From: Halobacillus kuroshimensis DSM 18393
GTDB lineage: Bacteria; Bacillota; Bacilli; Bacillales; Halobacillaceae
Direction of reading: 5' to 3'
Assembly: GCF_000425705.1 (NCBI RefSeq)
Contig: NZ_AUDY01000014.1
Span: 124,001 to 188,000 of the forward strand
DNA length: 64,000 bases
Part shown: positions 53,255 to 61,579 of the stretch, piece after piece
How the letters are laid out: each line of letters begins with the position of its first letter
Position numbering within the stretch: position 1 is the first letter of the stretch
Position numbers and translations under genes: made by a program
Notes under the pieces: generated by a model
The model's database searches: none
What the model saw: only the letters and a program-made list of their open reading frames with translations
Told to the model about the DNA's origin: nothing

Positions 53255-53824
53255 ATGAAGCGTGCCTTTATGTGTGCCGGTACGATCGCTGTTGTTTTGA
53301 CGGCGTGCTCCGGAGAGGAAAGATCGCCGTTGGAAACATCTATCTATAACAAAGATAATGACAAAATCGGAACAGCCGTATTGACCGAACAGCCTGAAGG
53401 CGTTCAGGTGAAATTGAAAGTAGAAGGGCTTGAACCGGGGATGCACGGGATAGCTGTTCATGAATTTCCAAAATGTGATGCGCCTGAGTTCAAGAGTGCC
53501 GGGAACCATTTCAATCCTATGTCCAAAGAGCATGGTCTCATGAATCCCAAAGGGGCGCATGTGGGGGATATGCCGAACGTGGAGGCTGATCAGAGCGGTA
53601 TGATTGATGTTGAGGTCATGCTTTCGGAGGCGAAGCTGAAAGAAGACCAGAAGTCGCTTCTGAGGGATGAAGGGACTTCCTTGATCATCCAGAGCGGACC
53701 AGATGATGGAATGACCCAGCCGGCAGGAGATGCAGGGGAACGTGCAGCCTGTGGAGTAATTACCATGGACGCAGACAAGGATGAAACGAGTGATCCCACG
53801 GAACCGGATAAACAGCAGGAATAA
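53255..53824 (+). CDS. Cu/Zn superoxide dismutase-like lipoprotein lacking two copper ligands
   Basis: A 189-residue lipoprotein with lipobox LTAC (Cys 18) and a SOD1-like beta-barrel. All zinc positions are present (H85, H93, H102, D105). Of the copper ligands, H69 and the bridging H85 remain, but the first HxH histidine is Ala 67 (in HGIAVHEF) and the last is Gln 146 (in SLIIQSGPDDG). The B. subtilis homologue YojM/BsSOD is known to lack two copper ligands too, though I cannot check that the positions are the same. It is therefore unlikely to be a normal dismutase; a structural or copper-handling role is possible. The C-terminal tail is acidic and low in complexity. The start follows ATGGAGG. 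Confidence 0.85.
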   Translation: MKRAFMCAGTIAVVLTACSGEERSPLETSIYNKDNDKIGTAVLTEQPEGVQVKLKVEGLEPGMHGIAVHEFPKCDAPEFKSAGNHFNPMSKEHGLMNPKGAHVGDMPNVEADQSGMIDVEVMLSEAKLKEDQKSLLRDEGTSLIIQSGPDDGMTQPAGDAGERAACGVITMDADKDETSDPTEPDKQQE

Positions 53825-53901
53825 CACGCCCTTTGCCAACTAGACGGACGGCCATCCTGGCGTTTACGGATACCTCTATGCAGACAGAAGGAATAATAAA
53901 A

Positions 53902-53940
53902 AAATAAGGCTGCCGTTTTTTCCCGGCAGCCTTATTTTTT
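53902..53940. terminator. Bidirectional terminator between the SOD-like gene and patB
   Basis: AAATAAGGCTGCCG pairs with CGGCAGCCTTATTT across about 8 bases, T-rich both ways. Confidence 0.88.
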
Positions 53941-53948
53941 ATTCTATA

Positions 53949-55130
53949 TTAAGATTGTTCAAAGGTCTGGACAGCTTTAATGATGCGTGTGACACCTTCC
54001 TCAAGTGTAGACATCGGAGCAGCCAGGTTGAGGCGCATAAAGCCGCGGCCTTCTTCTCCGAAGGACGCACCGTCGTTTAAGCCGACACGGGCCTCTTTCT
54101 GCATGAACTTCTTCAATTCCGTCTGGGAAAGTCCCATTTGTGAACAGTCCAGCCATAACAGATACGTCCCTTCGATCGGAAGCGCACGCACAGATCCTGT
54201 TTCATTCTCCAGCCGCTGAATCACATAGTCGCGATGCTCCTTCAGCACTTCTGTCAATGCGTCAACCCAGTCGGATCCATGCGTATACGCGGCTTCCATC
54301 GCCGTAATACCGAGGGTGTTCAGCATCATCATGCCTTGATTTTTAAAGTGTTTATCCAGCTTTTTCTTATCTTCCTTGTTTGCAGTAATGACATAAGATG
54401 CCTGCAGACCGGCAAGATTGAATGTTTTCGTAGGGGAAAGGCATGTGACCGTCTGCTGGTTCGTTTCTTCAGAAAGAGAAGCGATGGGTATATGCTTGTT
54501 CGGTGGGAGAATCAAGTCGGCATGAATTTCATCCGCTGCGATTTTCACACCGTGCTTCCGGCAGATCCGACTCATTTCCTCCAGTTCCTGCTTCGTCCAT
54601 ACCCTCCCGACAGGATTGTGAGGGTTACATAGGATAAACATGGTTACCTGATTATCTTTGATTTTGTTCTCGAAATCTTCAAAGTCTATTTCATACCTGT
54701 CCTCTTTATGAAGGAGTGGGTTTTTAACGATATGTCGGCCATGGTCTTTGACAACACTGTAGAACGGAGGATAGACCGGCGTCTGAATGAGAACGTTGTC
54801 GCCGATTTCCGTCAACGATTGAATAATCATGTGCAGAGATGGAATGACACCCGGGCTGAAAGTAATCCAGTCCGTTTCTGTTTCCCATCCGTGACGATTG
54901 CGAAGCCATCCCGTAATGGAATCCTTCACATCCTGGTCGGGAATGGTATATCCGAAAATGCCGTGTTCGACTCTAGATGTCAGTGCGTCTGTAACCGCTT
55001 GCGGCGTCTTGAAATCCATATCGGCCACCCACATCGGTAAAACATCTTTATCCTGATAAAAGTCTTCAATGAGATCCCATTTGACCGAGCGGGTCCCGGT
55101 TCTTGGGGTATATTGTTGAAATTCTTCCAA
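53949..55130 (-). CDS. patB: PatB/MalY-type cystathionine beta-lyase
   Basis: A 393-residue PLP-dependent C-S lyase. Motifs are LPMWVADMDFKTPQAV, HGIFGYT, FILCNPHNPVGRVWT, the Lys in LSPTKTFNLAGLQASY and FMRLNLA. It cleaves cystathionine or cysteine conjugates. The ATG at 55145 has only a weak site, while the GGAGG inside its first codons stands eight bases ahead of TTG 55130, which is therefore the likely start. Its place near kapB and yugI matches B. subtilis. Confidence 0.9.
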   Translation of the reverse strand: MEEFQQYTPRTGTRSVKWDLIEDFYQDKDVLPMWVADMDFKTPQAVTDALTSRVEHGIFGYTIPDQDVKDSITGWLRNRHGWETETDWITFSPGVIPSLHMIIQSLTEIGDNVLIQTPVYPPFYSVVKDHGRHIVKNPLLHKEDRYEIDFEDFENKIKDNQVTMFILCNPHNPVGRVWTKQELEEMSRICRKHGVKIAADEIHADLILPPNKHIPIASLSEETNQQTVTCLSPTKTFNLAGLQASYVITANKEDKKKLDKHFKNQGMMMLNTLGITAMEAAYTHGSDWVDALTEVLKEHRDYVIQRLENETGSVRALPIEGTYLLWLDCSQMGLSQTELKKFMQKEARVGLNDGASFGEEGRGFMRLNLAAPMSTLEEGVTRIIKAVQTFEQS

Positions 55131-55216
55131 AGTTCTCGCCTCCATCAGCCATTTTTCCTTATCATAACCGAAACCGGGTCCTTCATGAAACTAACTTGTT
55201 CGGGAAGGGATTTTGG

Positions 55217-55251
55217 CCAAAAAAAAAGCAAAGCGAACGCTCGCTTTGCTT
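55217..55251 (-). terminator. Terminator of the XRE-regulator gene (minus strand)
   Basis: AAGCAAAGCGA pairs with TCGCTTTGCTT across ACGC. On the minus strand a run of nine T follows. It separates the regulator from patB. Confidence 0.88.
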
Positions 55252-55322
55252 ACACAGGGGGAATACGAGAAAGTCTTACGTTATTTAATATAACCCTGTT
55301 TCATAGTTTATAAACCTCTTTT

Positions 55323-55679
55323 TTAATTTTTCTGCTGATTCAGGTCATAAAGCAGATTCATAGCCCGAAGTACGTCCTGTTCTGAAAAGTCACGGGCTTT
55401 CCTTAAGATCAGTTTAGAGCTTTTGACGCCGATGTCCTGGACCAGCTGTGTAAGTTCTTCGTCAAAAGGAGATTCATCTTCATCGTGGAATTCCATCAGT
55501 TCGGAGGCGGGAATATCCAGAACCGTCGAGATCTTTAAGACGGTATCAAGTTCTGGTGTGCGCTCATTAGATTCATAACTTTCCAATGTGTGGACGCCCA
55601 TCCGGGCTTTGAGAGCCAGTTCCTCTTTCGTGAATTTCTTCATTTCCCGGTACTTTCGGATATTGTTTCCTACGGACAT
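55323..55679 (-). CDS. XRE-type HTH regulator
   Basis: A 118-residue protein with an N-terminal Cro/CI helix-turn-helix (about 1-62: IRKYREMKKFTKEELALKA, VHTLESYESNERTPELDTV, ISTVLDIPASELM) and an acidic helical C-terminus (PFDEELTQLVQDIG, ARDFSEQDVLRAMNLLYDL). The C-terminal helix could form dimers or bind a partner. The target is unknown. The start follows AAAGGAGG. It is divergent from yugI, with the yugI promoter in the gap. Confidence 0.85.
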   Translation of the reverse strand: MSVGNNIRKYREMKKFTKEELALKARMGVHTLESYESNERTPELDTVLKISTVLDIPASELMEFHDEDESPFDEELTQLVQDIGVKSSKLILRKARDFSEQDVLRAMNLLYDLNQQKN

Positions 55680-55765
55680 ACGCTGAATCCTCCTTTATTC
55701 TTTTTTCTAGTATATCACGATGCGAACAAATGATGTCTGAACGATTCGTGAACATAGACGGGATA

Positions 55766-55794
55766 TTGCTTATTTCGCGCCTTTGTGGTAAAAT
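55766..55794 (+). promoter_or_regulatory. Sigma-A promoter of yugI
   Basis: TTGCTT, 17 bases, TAAAAT, about 53 bp before the yugI start, in the divergent region next to the XRE gene. Confidence 0.7.
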
Positions 55795-55846
55795 CATTTA
55801 TTGCGTGAAAAGAAGCGAATATTTAATGAATCAGGAGTTGTATAGC

Positions 55847-56230
55847 ATGTCAGAGAAGTTCCAAGAAGGTCAAGTATTAGAAGGTAAAGTCACAGGCATT
55901 CAGCCTTACGGCGCGTTTGTAGCATTGGATGAGCAGGTTCAAGGTCTTGTACACATTTCCGAGGTTACTCACGGTTATGTAAAAGATATTAATGAACACC
56001 TTTCTGAAGGAGATGAAGTTCAGGTTAAAATTCTGAACATCGATGAGAAGAGCAACAAGTATTCTCTATCCATCCGTGCGACTCAGGAAGCACCTAAACA
56101 GCAGGAGCGTCGTCCACGTAAACAGGCGGCTCCAAAACAGCAGGAAGAAGCTGCAGGCTTCAACACGCTGAAAGACAAGCTTGAAGACTGGATCAAACAG
56201 TCTGATGACCGCGAAAAATTCCGCAAATAA
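55847..56230 (+). CDS. yugI: S1-domain general stress protein 13 (YugI)
   Basis: A 127-residue RNA-binding protein with one S1 domain (about 5-75: QVLEGKVTGIQPYGAFVAL, GLVHISEVTHGYVKDINEHL, GDEVQVKILNID) and a basic, Gln/Pro-rich tail ending GFNTLKDKLEDWIKQS. It resembles polynucleotide phosphorylase S1 domains and associates with ribosomes in bacilli. ATG 55847 follows CAGGAG; upstream in-frame ATGs lack sites. Confidence 0.92.
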   Translation: MSEKFQEGQVLEGKVTGIQPYGAFVALDEQVQGLVHISEVTHGYVKDINEHLSEGDEVQVKILNIDEKSNKYSLSIRATQEAPKQQERRPRKQAAPKQQEEAAGFNTLKDKLEDWIKQSDDREKFRK

Positions 56231-56240
56231 GGAATGAAGA

Positions 56241-56272
56241 AGAGACCAGGGCCTGCCCTGGTCTCTTTTTTT
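56241..56272. terminator. Bidirectional terminator
   Basis: AGAGACCAGGGC pairs with GCCCTGGTCTCT across CT, with a T-run; it ends yugI and probably the converging gene. Confidence 0.88.
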
Positions 56273-56516
56273 ATTCGTGTTCAACAGCTGTGTCGGCCGG
56301 TACATCACTGTTTTGTGCTGCGGGGATGAAATAAAGGGAAATCGCAATAAGTCCGCTGATCCCTACAGCCGTATAGATGATACGCGCAAGGAATGCACGC
56401 TGCTCACCACCGCCAAACAGCCCGGCAACAAGATCATACTGGAAAAGTCCGATAAGTCCCCAGTTGATGGCGCCGATGATGATCAGCAGGAGAGCCGTCC
56501 GTTGTATCCAGCTCAT
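56271..56516 (-). CDS. yuzA: DUF378 membrane protein (YuzA-like)
   Basis: An 81-residue protein with two membrane helices. The DUF378 signature LLIIIGAINWGLIGLFQYDL is followed by ARIIYTAVGISGLIAISLYF and an acidic tail. Function unknown. ATG 56516 follows AAAAGGAGG; the in-frame ATG 69 bases earlier is rejected. Beside yugI as in B. subtilis. Confidence 0.88.
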   Translation of the reverse strand: MSWIQRTALLLIIIGAINWGLIGLFQYDLVAGLFGGGEQRAFLARIIYTAVGISGLIAISLYFIPAAQNSDVPADTAVEHE

Positions 56517-56657
56517 ATTCAGACCTCCTTTTCTTCTCTTGTATTTAGTATGGATCTCGAAGCCGATGTTCATTCCAGACAGCATTTCTTTTGAGATTCT
56601 TGAAATTATCGGGGATAATAGGAAAGCACGTTAAGAAAAGAAAGGAGCTTCCAATCC

Positions 56658-57824
56658 ATGGATACATTTACATTTCATAACCCAACCAAACTGATCTTTG
56701 GTAAAGATCAAATTGAACAACTGCCCGGCCAGCTGCCGGAAGGGGCGAAAAAAGTCCTTGTTGTATACGGCGGAGGCAGTATTAAGAAAAACGGCGTTTA
56801 TGACCAGGTCATGGACCAGCTGAAAAAAGCTGAGGTTGAAGTTCTTGAGCTTTCCGGAGTTGAACCAAACCCTAAATTGACAACGGTCGAAAAAGGGGTG
56901 GAGATTTCCAAACAGGAAAATGTTGATTTTCTTCTTGCTGTCGGTGGCGGTAGTGTCATTGATGCTACGAAAACCATCGCTGCAGGTGCTAAATATGAGG
57001 GTGCCCCTTGGGATCTCGTAACCCGTCAGGCGACACCTGAAGATGCTCTTCCATTCGGTACAGTGCTGACGCTTGCAGCGACAGGCTCTGAAATGAATGC
57101 GGGCGCTGTTATTACCAATTGGGAAACGAATGAGAAATACGGATGGGGTGCGGCTCCATTGACCAACCCGGCCTTCTCTATTCTTGATCCGGCCTACACA
57201 GCAACAGTTCCTGAAGATCAGACGGTATATGGCATTGTCGATATGATGACACACCTATTCGAACAGTATTTCCACAATCCGACACAGTCTCCTGTGCAGG
57301 ATGAGATGATTGAAGGTGTCCTCCGCTCTGTCATTGAAACAGCTCCGAAGCTGCTTCAAGACCTTGAATCCCTGGAGCATCGTGAAACGATCCTTTATGC
57401 AGGTACGCTTGCATTGAACGGGATGATGCAGATGGGTTACCGCGGAGACTGGGCAAGCCATAACATCGAGCACGCGGTTTCAGCGGTTTATGACATTCCG
57501 CATGCCGGTGGACTGGCGATTCTATTCCCGAACTGGATGAAGCATAACCTTGAGGTTAATGTTTCACGCTTTGCCCGTCTTGGTGAAAAAGTGTTTGGTG
57601 TAGAAACTGAAGGGAAATCAGAGCGTGAAGTGGCTGAAGAAGGTATCCAGGAACTTCGTAAATTCTGGACATCCCTTGGTGCACCCCAAACGCTTGCTGA
57701 CTATGACATCGGCGATGATAAGTTTGACGTAATCGTTGACCGTGCGATGAAACGCGGACCATTCGGTAACTTTAACAAGCTGCACGAAGAAGACGTTCAA
57801 GAAATCCTGGAAATGTCTAAATAA
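56658..57824 (+). CDS. Iron-containing alcohol (butanol) dehydrogenase, YugJ/YugK type
   Basis: A 388-residue iron-activated alcohol dehydrogenase of the BdhA group. Nucleotide loop [12 protein letters not shown] and [13 protein letters not shown], then [12 protein letters not shown]. Metal ligands lie in [14 protein letters not shown] and [20 protein letters not shown]. It reduces aldehydes with NADH or NADPH. The start follows AAAGGAG. B. subtilis has two paralogues, yugJ and yugK, here one. Confidence 0.9.
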   Translation: MDTFTFHNPTKLIFGKDQIEQLPGQLPEGAKKVLVVYGGGSIKKNGVYDQVMDQLKKAEVEVLELSGVEPNPKLTTVEKGVEISKQENVDFLLAVGGGSVIDATKTIAAGAKYEGAPWDLVTRQATPEDALPFGTVLTLAATGSEMNAGAVITNWETNEKYGWGAAPLTNPAFSILDPAYTATVPEDQTVYGIVDMMTHLFEQYFHNPTQSPVQDEMIEGVLRSVIETAPKLLQDLESLEHRETILYAGTLALNGMMQMGYRGDWASHNIEHAVSAVYDIPHAGGLAILFPNWMKHNLEVNVSRFARLGEKVFGVETEGKSEREVAEEGIQELRKFWTSLGAPQTLADYDIGDDKFDVIVDRAMKRGPFGNFNKLHEEDVQEILEMSK

Positions 57825-57833
57825 GGTTTATCG

Positions 57834-57866
57834 AAAAAGGCGCGGGGATCCGTGCCTTTTTCTTTT
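57834..57866 (+). terminator. Terminator after the alcohol dehydrogenase
   Basis: AAAAAGGC-GCGG and CCGT-GCCTTTTT form an imperfect hairpin with a T-run. Confidence 0.75.
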
Positions 57867-57910
57867 ACAAAACATTTTGCCGATGTATCCGTTTACAAGT
57901 GGAGCTTTGC

Positions 57911-57939
57911 TTGATTTGCTATGGAGGTTTCGATAAAGT
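57911..57939 (+). promoter_or_regulatory. Sigma-A promoter of pgi
   Basis: TTGATT, 17 bases, TAAAGT, about 43 bp before the pgi start. Confidence 0.6.
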
Positions 57940-57981
57940 GAAATTGGTCAGGTATAAAATTGACGATTTGGAGGGTATGAC

Positions 57982-59328
57982 ATGACACATATTCGTTTTG
58001 ATTATGAAAAAGCGCTGCCATTCTTTGGCGAACATGAATTGGAATATATGCAGGGTGCTGTATCAACAGCCCACAAAGCGCTCCATGAAAAGACAGGAGC
58101 AGGTAACGACTTTCTAGGGTGGGTCGATCTTCCCGAGGACTATGATAAGGAAGAATTCGCCCGCATTAAAAAATCCGCAGAAAAAATTAAATCCGACTCG
58201 GACGTCCTTCTTGTCATCGGTATCGGCGGTTCATACTTAGGGGCAAGAGCAGCCTTGGAAATGCTCAACCACAGTTTCTACAACACGCTGGCGAAGGAAG
58301 ACCGTGACACACCACAGGTCTTCTTCGTAGGAAACAGCATCAGCGCTCCATACATGAATGAGCTGTTTGATGTCCTTAAAAATAAAGATGTTTCCATTAA
58401 CGTCATTTCTAAAAGCGGAACGACGACAGAGCCGGCGATTGCATTCCGTGTCTTCCGTAAGTTCCTGGAGGACAAATATGGGCAGGAAGAAGCGCAGAAA
58501 CGCATTTATGCTACAACAGATGCCAACAAAGGTGCATTGAAGACACTTGCTGATGAGCAGGGATACGAATCCTTTGTGGTCCCTGATGATGTGGGCGGTC
58601 GTTATTCTGTCCTTACTGCTGTTGGACTGCTTCCAATTGCAGCGAGCGGCATTGATATTGATGCCATGATGGAAGGGGCGCAGAAGGCCCGCCAGGAGCT
58701 GAGTGCCGAAAAGCTTTCTGAAAACCCGGCCTATCAATATGCAGCGGTTCGTAACGTCCTTTACAACAAAGGCAAAACGATTGAAATGCTGATCAACTAT
58801 GAACCATCCCTTCAGTACTTCTCTGAATGGTGGAAGCAGTTGTTTGGCGAAAGTGAAGGAAAAGACCAGAAGGGGATCTTCCCGGCTTCTGCCAACTTCT
58901 CTACAGATCTTCACTCTCTTGGACAATATGTTCAGGAAGGGCGCAGAGACTTGTTTGAGACGGTTCTTCACGTGGAAACGCCAAGCTCTGACATGACCAT
59001 TGAAGAAGATGATCAGAACCTTGACGGGTTGAACTACCTGGCTGGAAGCACTGTGGACAAGGTCAACGAAAAAGCATACCTTGGTACAATGCTGGCGCAT
59101 ACAGATGGGGATGTTCCGAACTTGATTGTTCACCTTCCGAAGCGTGACGCCTACACGTTTGGTTATCTTGTATACTTCTTCGAGAAAGCCTGTGCCATCA
59201 GTGGCTATCTTCTCGGGGTCAACCCGTTTGATCAGCCTGGAGTGGAAGCGTATAAGAAGAATATGTTCGCCCTTCTTGGCAAGCCTGGATTTGAAGAAGA
59301 AAAAGAAAAACTCGAAAAACGCCTGTAA
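57982..59328 (+). CDS. pgi: Glucose-6-phosphate isomerase
   Basis: A 448-residue isomerase, the short Gram-positive form. Signatures are [53 protein letters not shown] (catalytic Glu region) and the later [13 protein letters not shown] with the catalytic Lys. It interconverts glucose 6-phosphate and fructose 6-phosphate. The start follows TTGGAGGG. Terminator follows. Confidence 0.96.
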   Translation: MTHIRFDYEKALPFFGEHELEYMQGAVSTAHKALHEKTGAGNDFLGWVDLPEDYDKEEFARIKKSAEKIKSDSDVLLVIGIGGSYLGARAALEMLNHSFYNTLAKEDRDTPQVFFVGNSISAPYMNELFDVLKNKDVSINVISKSGTTTEPAIAFRVFRKFLEDKYGQEEAQKRIYATTDANKGALKTLADEQGYESFVVPDDVGGRYSVLTAVGLLPIAASGIDIDAMMEGAQKARQELSAEKLSENPAYQYAAVRNVLYNKGKTIEMLINYEPSLQYFSEWWKQLFGESEGKDQKGIFPASANFSTDLHSLGQYVQEGRRDLFETVLHVETPSSDMTIEEDDQNLDGLNYLAGSTVDKVNEKAYLGTMLAHTDGDVPNLIVHLPKRDAYTFGYLVYFFEKACAISGYLLGVNPFDQPGVEAYKKNMFALLGKPGFEEEKEKLEKRL

Positions 59329-59333
59329 AGCGC

Positions 59334-59377
59334 AAAAGCGTGGCTCATCCATGAATTGGATGAGCCGCGCTTTTTTT
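59334..59377 (+). terminator. Terminator of pgi
   Basis: AAGCG-GGCTCATCCA pairs with TGGATGAGCC-CGCTT across TGAAT (bulged T and G), followed by TTTTTT. Confidence 0.85.
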
Positions 59378-59412
59378 ATTGGGGCATAGTAAAACATAAA
59401 GGAGGAATGACA

Positions 59413-59829
59413 ATGATACCTTTAACCTCTTCATTGACGGGACAGGTCTTTTCTTTTCAGGATGCAGAAGCAGCTTTGAAAACGATCGGATTTAAACTGG
59501 CGGACAACTGGGATTATGAACACGGCTATTTTGATTATAAAATTGATGACCGCGTTGGCTATCAATTTATCCGCCTGCCTTTTGTAGTGACGTCCGGATC
59601 CCTTGATGCACCATCAGATTACGCCATGATTGAAATGACGGAGCCGTTTCTGCTTTCTCATAAATACAATCCCGGCCTTGATGACAATGTCAAAGAAGGG
59701 AACATCCGGGCCATTTTTGACCAGTTCCAGGAGCCTGTGGACAAAGATGCCTCTTTTCCGGAAGAACACATCCAATCAGGTCAAGAGCTCCTTCAGGCGG
59801 CAGAAGAAGTGCTACTTCCTCAGAGGTGA
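59413..59829 (+). CDS. yugN: YugN family protein
   Basis: A 138-residue soluble acidic protein (YugN/DUF family). Core motifs are NWDYEHGYFDYKIDD, GYQFIRLPF and PFLLSHKYNPGLDDNV. Function unknown. ATG 59413 follows AAAGGAGG; ATG 59407 is too close to it. Its last 18 bases overlap the end of the converging yugO gene, as a tail-to-tail pair. Confidence 0.87.
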   Translation: MIPLTSSLTGQVFSFQDAEAALKTIGFKLADNWDYEHGYFDYKIDDRVGYQFIRLPFVVTSGSLDAPSDYAMIEMTEPFLLSHKYNPGLDDNVKEGNIRAIFDQFQEPVDKDASFPEEHIQSGQELLQAAEEVLLPQR

Positions 59830-60810
59830 GAACAATATGAGCTCATCTCCCTTTTCCAATTCGATGTTTTCGTCAAGGTGAAAGGACAGCTCTCCATTTT
59901 TTCGGATGCCGATAATCTGGCATCCTTTTTTCAAGAAAAATTCATAAGCCGTTAAGATCGGGTGACCTGCGAGTGTTTCGGTAACTTTCTCTTCGTGAAA
60001 CTGACGCTCGGTCAACAGGGAAAGGAGGAGCTCGAATGGTTTGACAGGATCATTGCGGTAAAGCTCCTGGTAAAACAGGCTGCTCATAAAGTCATTGGAA
60101 CGGATGATTGTACTGGCGCCGGCACGCTGCGCATTAATTTTCTGGCGGTCTGTCAGCACCTCCGCGATAATGAACAATTCCGGGTGGTGCCCTTTCAAGG
60201 CAACAATCTGATGGATCACAGCCTGGTCCGACTGCTGTTCCTCCATGGATGGATCCGCCGTGATGATTGCCATCCGGGCTTCTTTAATATTGGCATGCTC
60301 CAGCGTGTCTTCATTTGTCGCACTGCCGCTGATAAAGTGGACGCTTGGCAAGCGCTGATAAAACTGGTTCATGGTCTGATCAATCATAACAATCCGTTCG
60401 TGAAGGTTCTGATCCTGCAGCATATCAATTAAGTGGCGGGTCCGCTCGTTCCAGCCGATCAGGACAATGTGATCGGCTCCCTTATACGGAACACGACCTT
60501 CGGACAAACTGGTTTCATGCTTCACCGTAGAAGCTGATAACGTGGCCATATAAAAGGTGACGAGCCCTCCTCCCGAGAGAATTAATAGAATAGCCACAGC
60601 TTTCCCCGCAGGACTTAAAGGCACATAGTCCCCGTATCCTACAGTGGCACCTGTTACGAAAGCCCACCATAAGCCGTCAAAAAAGGTAGGGAAATTCTCA
60701 GGTTCGATGATATGGATAATGATGCCGAATAAGGTCATCGTGAAGAATACCGTACTTAGAAGGCGGACAAATAAAGGCAGTTGAAAGTAAAGGCGGATGA
60801 GGTGCTGCAT
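59812..60810 (-). CDS. yugO: Potassium channel with RCK domain (YugO-like)
   Basis: A 332-residue two-helix potassium channel. Helices lie at about 15-35 and 75-98, with the selectivity filter TVGYGDY in between (about 60-66). A RCK/TrkA-N domain follows (VLIGWNERTRHLIDML, ISGSATNEDTLEHANI, IIAEVLTDRQKINAQRAGA), then a TrkA-C-like end (ELEKGDELILFS). YugO in B. subtilis carries electrical signals in biofilms. ATG 60810 follows AGGGGGCC; the in-frame ATG 17 codons earlier is rejected. Confidence 0.92.
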   Translation of the reverse strand: MQHLIRLYFQLPLFVRLLSTVFFTMTLFGIIIHIIEPENFPTFFDGLWWAFVTGATVGYGDYVPLSPAGKAVAILLILSGGGLVTFYMATLSASTVKHETSLSEGRVPYKGADHIVLIGWNERTRHLIDMLQDQNLHERIVMIDQTMNQFYQRLPSVHFISGSATNEDTLEHANIKEARMAIITADPSMEEQQSDQAVIHQIVALKGHHPELFIIAEVLTDRQKINAQRAGASTIIRSNDFMSSLFYQELYRNDPVKPFELLLSLLTERQFHEEKVTETLAGHPILTAYEFFLKKGCQIIGIRKNGELSFHLDENIELEKGDELILFSPLRK

Positions 60811-60863
60811 AACCCGGCCCCCTTTTTTACCTACAGTATGGCTTGAATCCAGGCAAAACAAAC

Positions 60864-60899
60864 GTAAAAAGAACCTGCTTCATGGAGAAAGCAGGTTTT
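60864..60899 (-). terminator. Terminator of the thioredoxin-like gene (minus strand)
   Basis: AACCTGCTT pairs with AAGCAGGTT across an 8-base loop. On the minus strand it is followed by CTTTTTA. Confidence 0.82.
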
Positions 60900-60905
60900 G
60901 GTGTG

Positions 60906-61460
60906 TCAGGATTGAAGGGTCTGTTTCATATCTTCATAGACGTACTTCCATAGATCCTGGTTATCACGGAAGGCTTTTGTAACGAAAAGCAGGACTTCCC
61001 TGCGCTTTTCTTCGTAATCCGGTGCTTCTTTATCTGGGAGGTTTGTAAGAGAGTCGGTTACGTACTGTTCCAGTTCCGGTGCCCGAGGCCCCCAGACAGC
61101 TGCTTCTTTCCCTTCTGGATCGATCAGAATGATTTTTGGAATGGAACGGGAGGTGCCATTTGTTAAATAGCGGTCCATCAGCTCCGGGTTATCATTCCGG
61201 AGGAAAAAGCGCGTATCGATTTGTCCGGCTTCTGAAATCCTGAGGAAAATAGGCAGGTTCAGCATTGCATCGCCGCACCAGTCTTCGGTCAGCACCAAAG
61301 CTCTCCACTGTTTGTTCTGTACGTTTTCAAAAAGAGGTACATCCTCCACTTGTGTAGAGAAATGTTCATATATGTACAAAAAATCATTTTGATGGGACTG
61401 CATCTGATCCACATATTCCTGAGGCTGCATTCCTTCGTAAAACTGCTGGTTCAAGTCCAT
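60906..61460 (-). CDS. Thioredoxin-family protein with a single active-site Cys
   Basis: A 184-residue protein of the larger thioredoxin-like type found in bacilli. The active site is TEDWCGDAMLNLPIF, with only one Cys (the second is Ala). Cis-proline is in SRSIPKIILIDPEG. The C-terminal third is helical and acidic. A monothiol centre suggests bacillithiol or mixed-disulfide chemistry. The start follows GAAAGGAGAA. Upstream of the yugO gene on the same strand, with a terminator between them. Confidence 0.82.
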   Translation of the reverse strand: MDLNQQFYEGMQPQEYVDQMQSHQNDFLYIYEHFSTQVEDVPLFENVQNKQWRALVLTEDWCGDAMLNLPIFLRISEAGQIDTRFFLRNDNPELMDRYLTNGTSRSIPKIILIDPEGKEAAVWGPRAPELEQYVTDSLTNLPDKEAPDYEEKRREVLLFVTKAFRDNQDLWKYVYEDMKQTLQS

Positions 61461-61579
61461 AAGAAATTCTCCTTTCTAATTCCTACCTATTCCTTTTCCC
61501 TAAAAAGAACAGAAGTATGCATCCATATGAAGTCCGTCTGTTTTTTTGTTAAGATAATTACGAAGGAGGGTGTTTACCT

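Noticed and set aside
58237-59397. 386-codon minus-strand frame opposite pgi
   Set aside because: Glucose-6-phosphate isomerase on the plus strand is certain; the antisense frame arises from codon use and has no recognisable domain.
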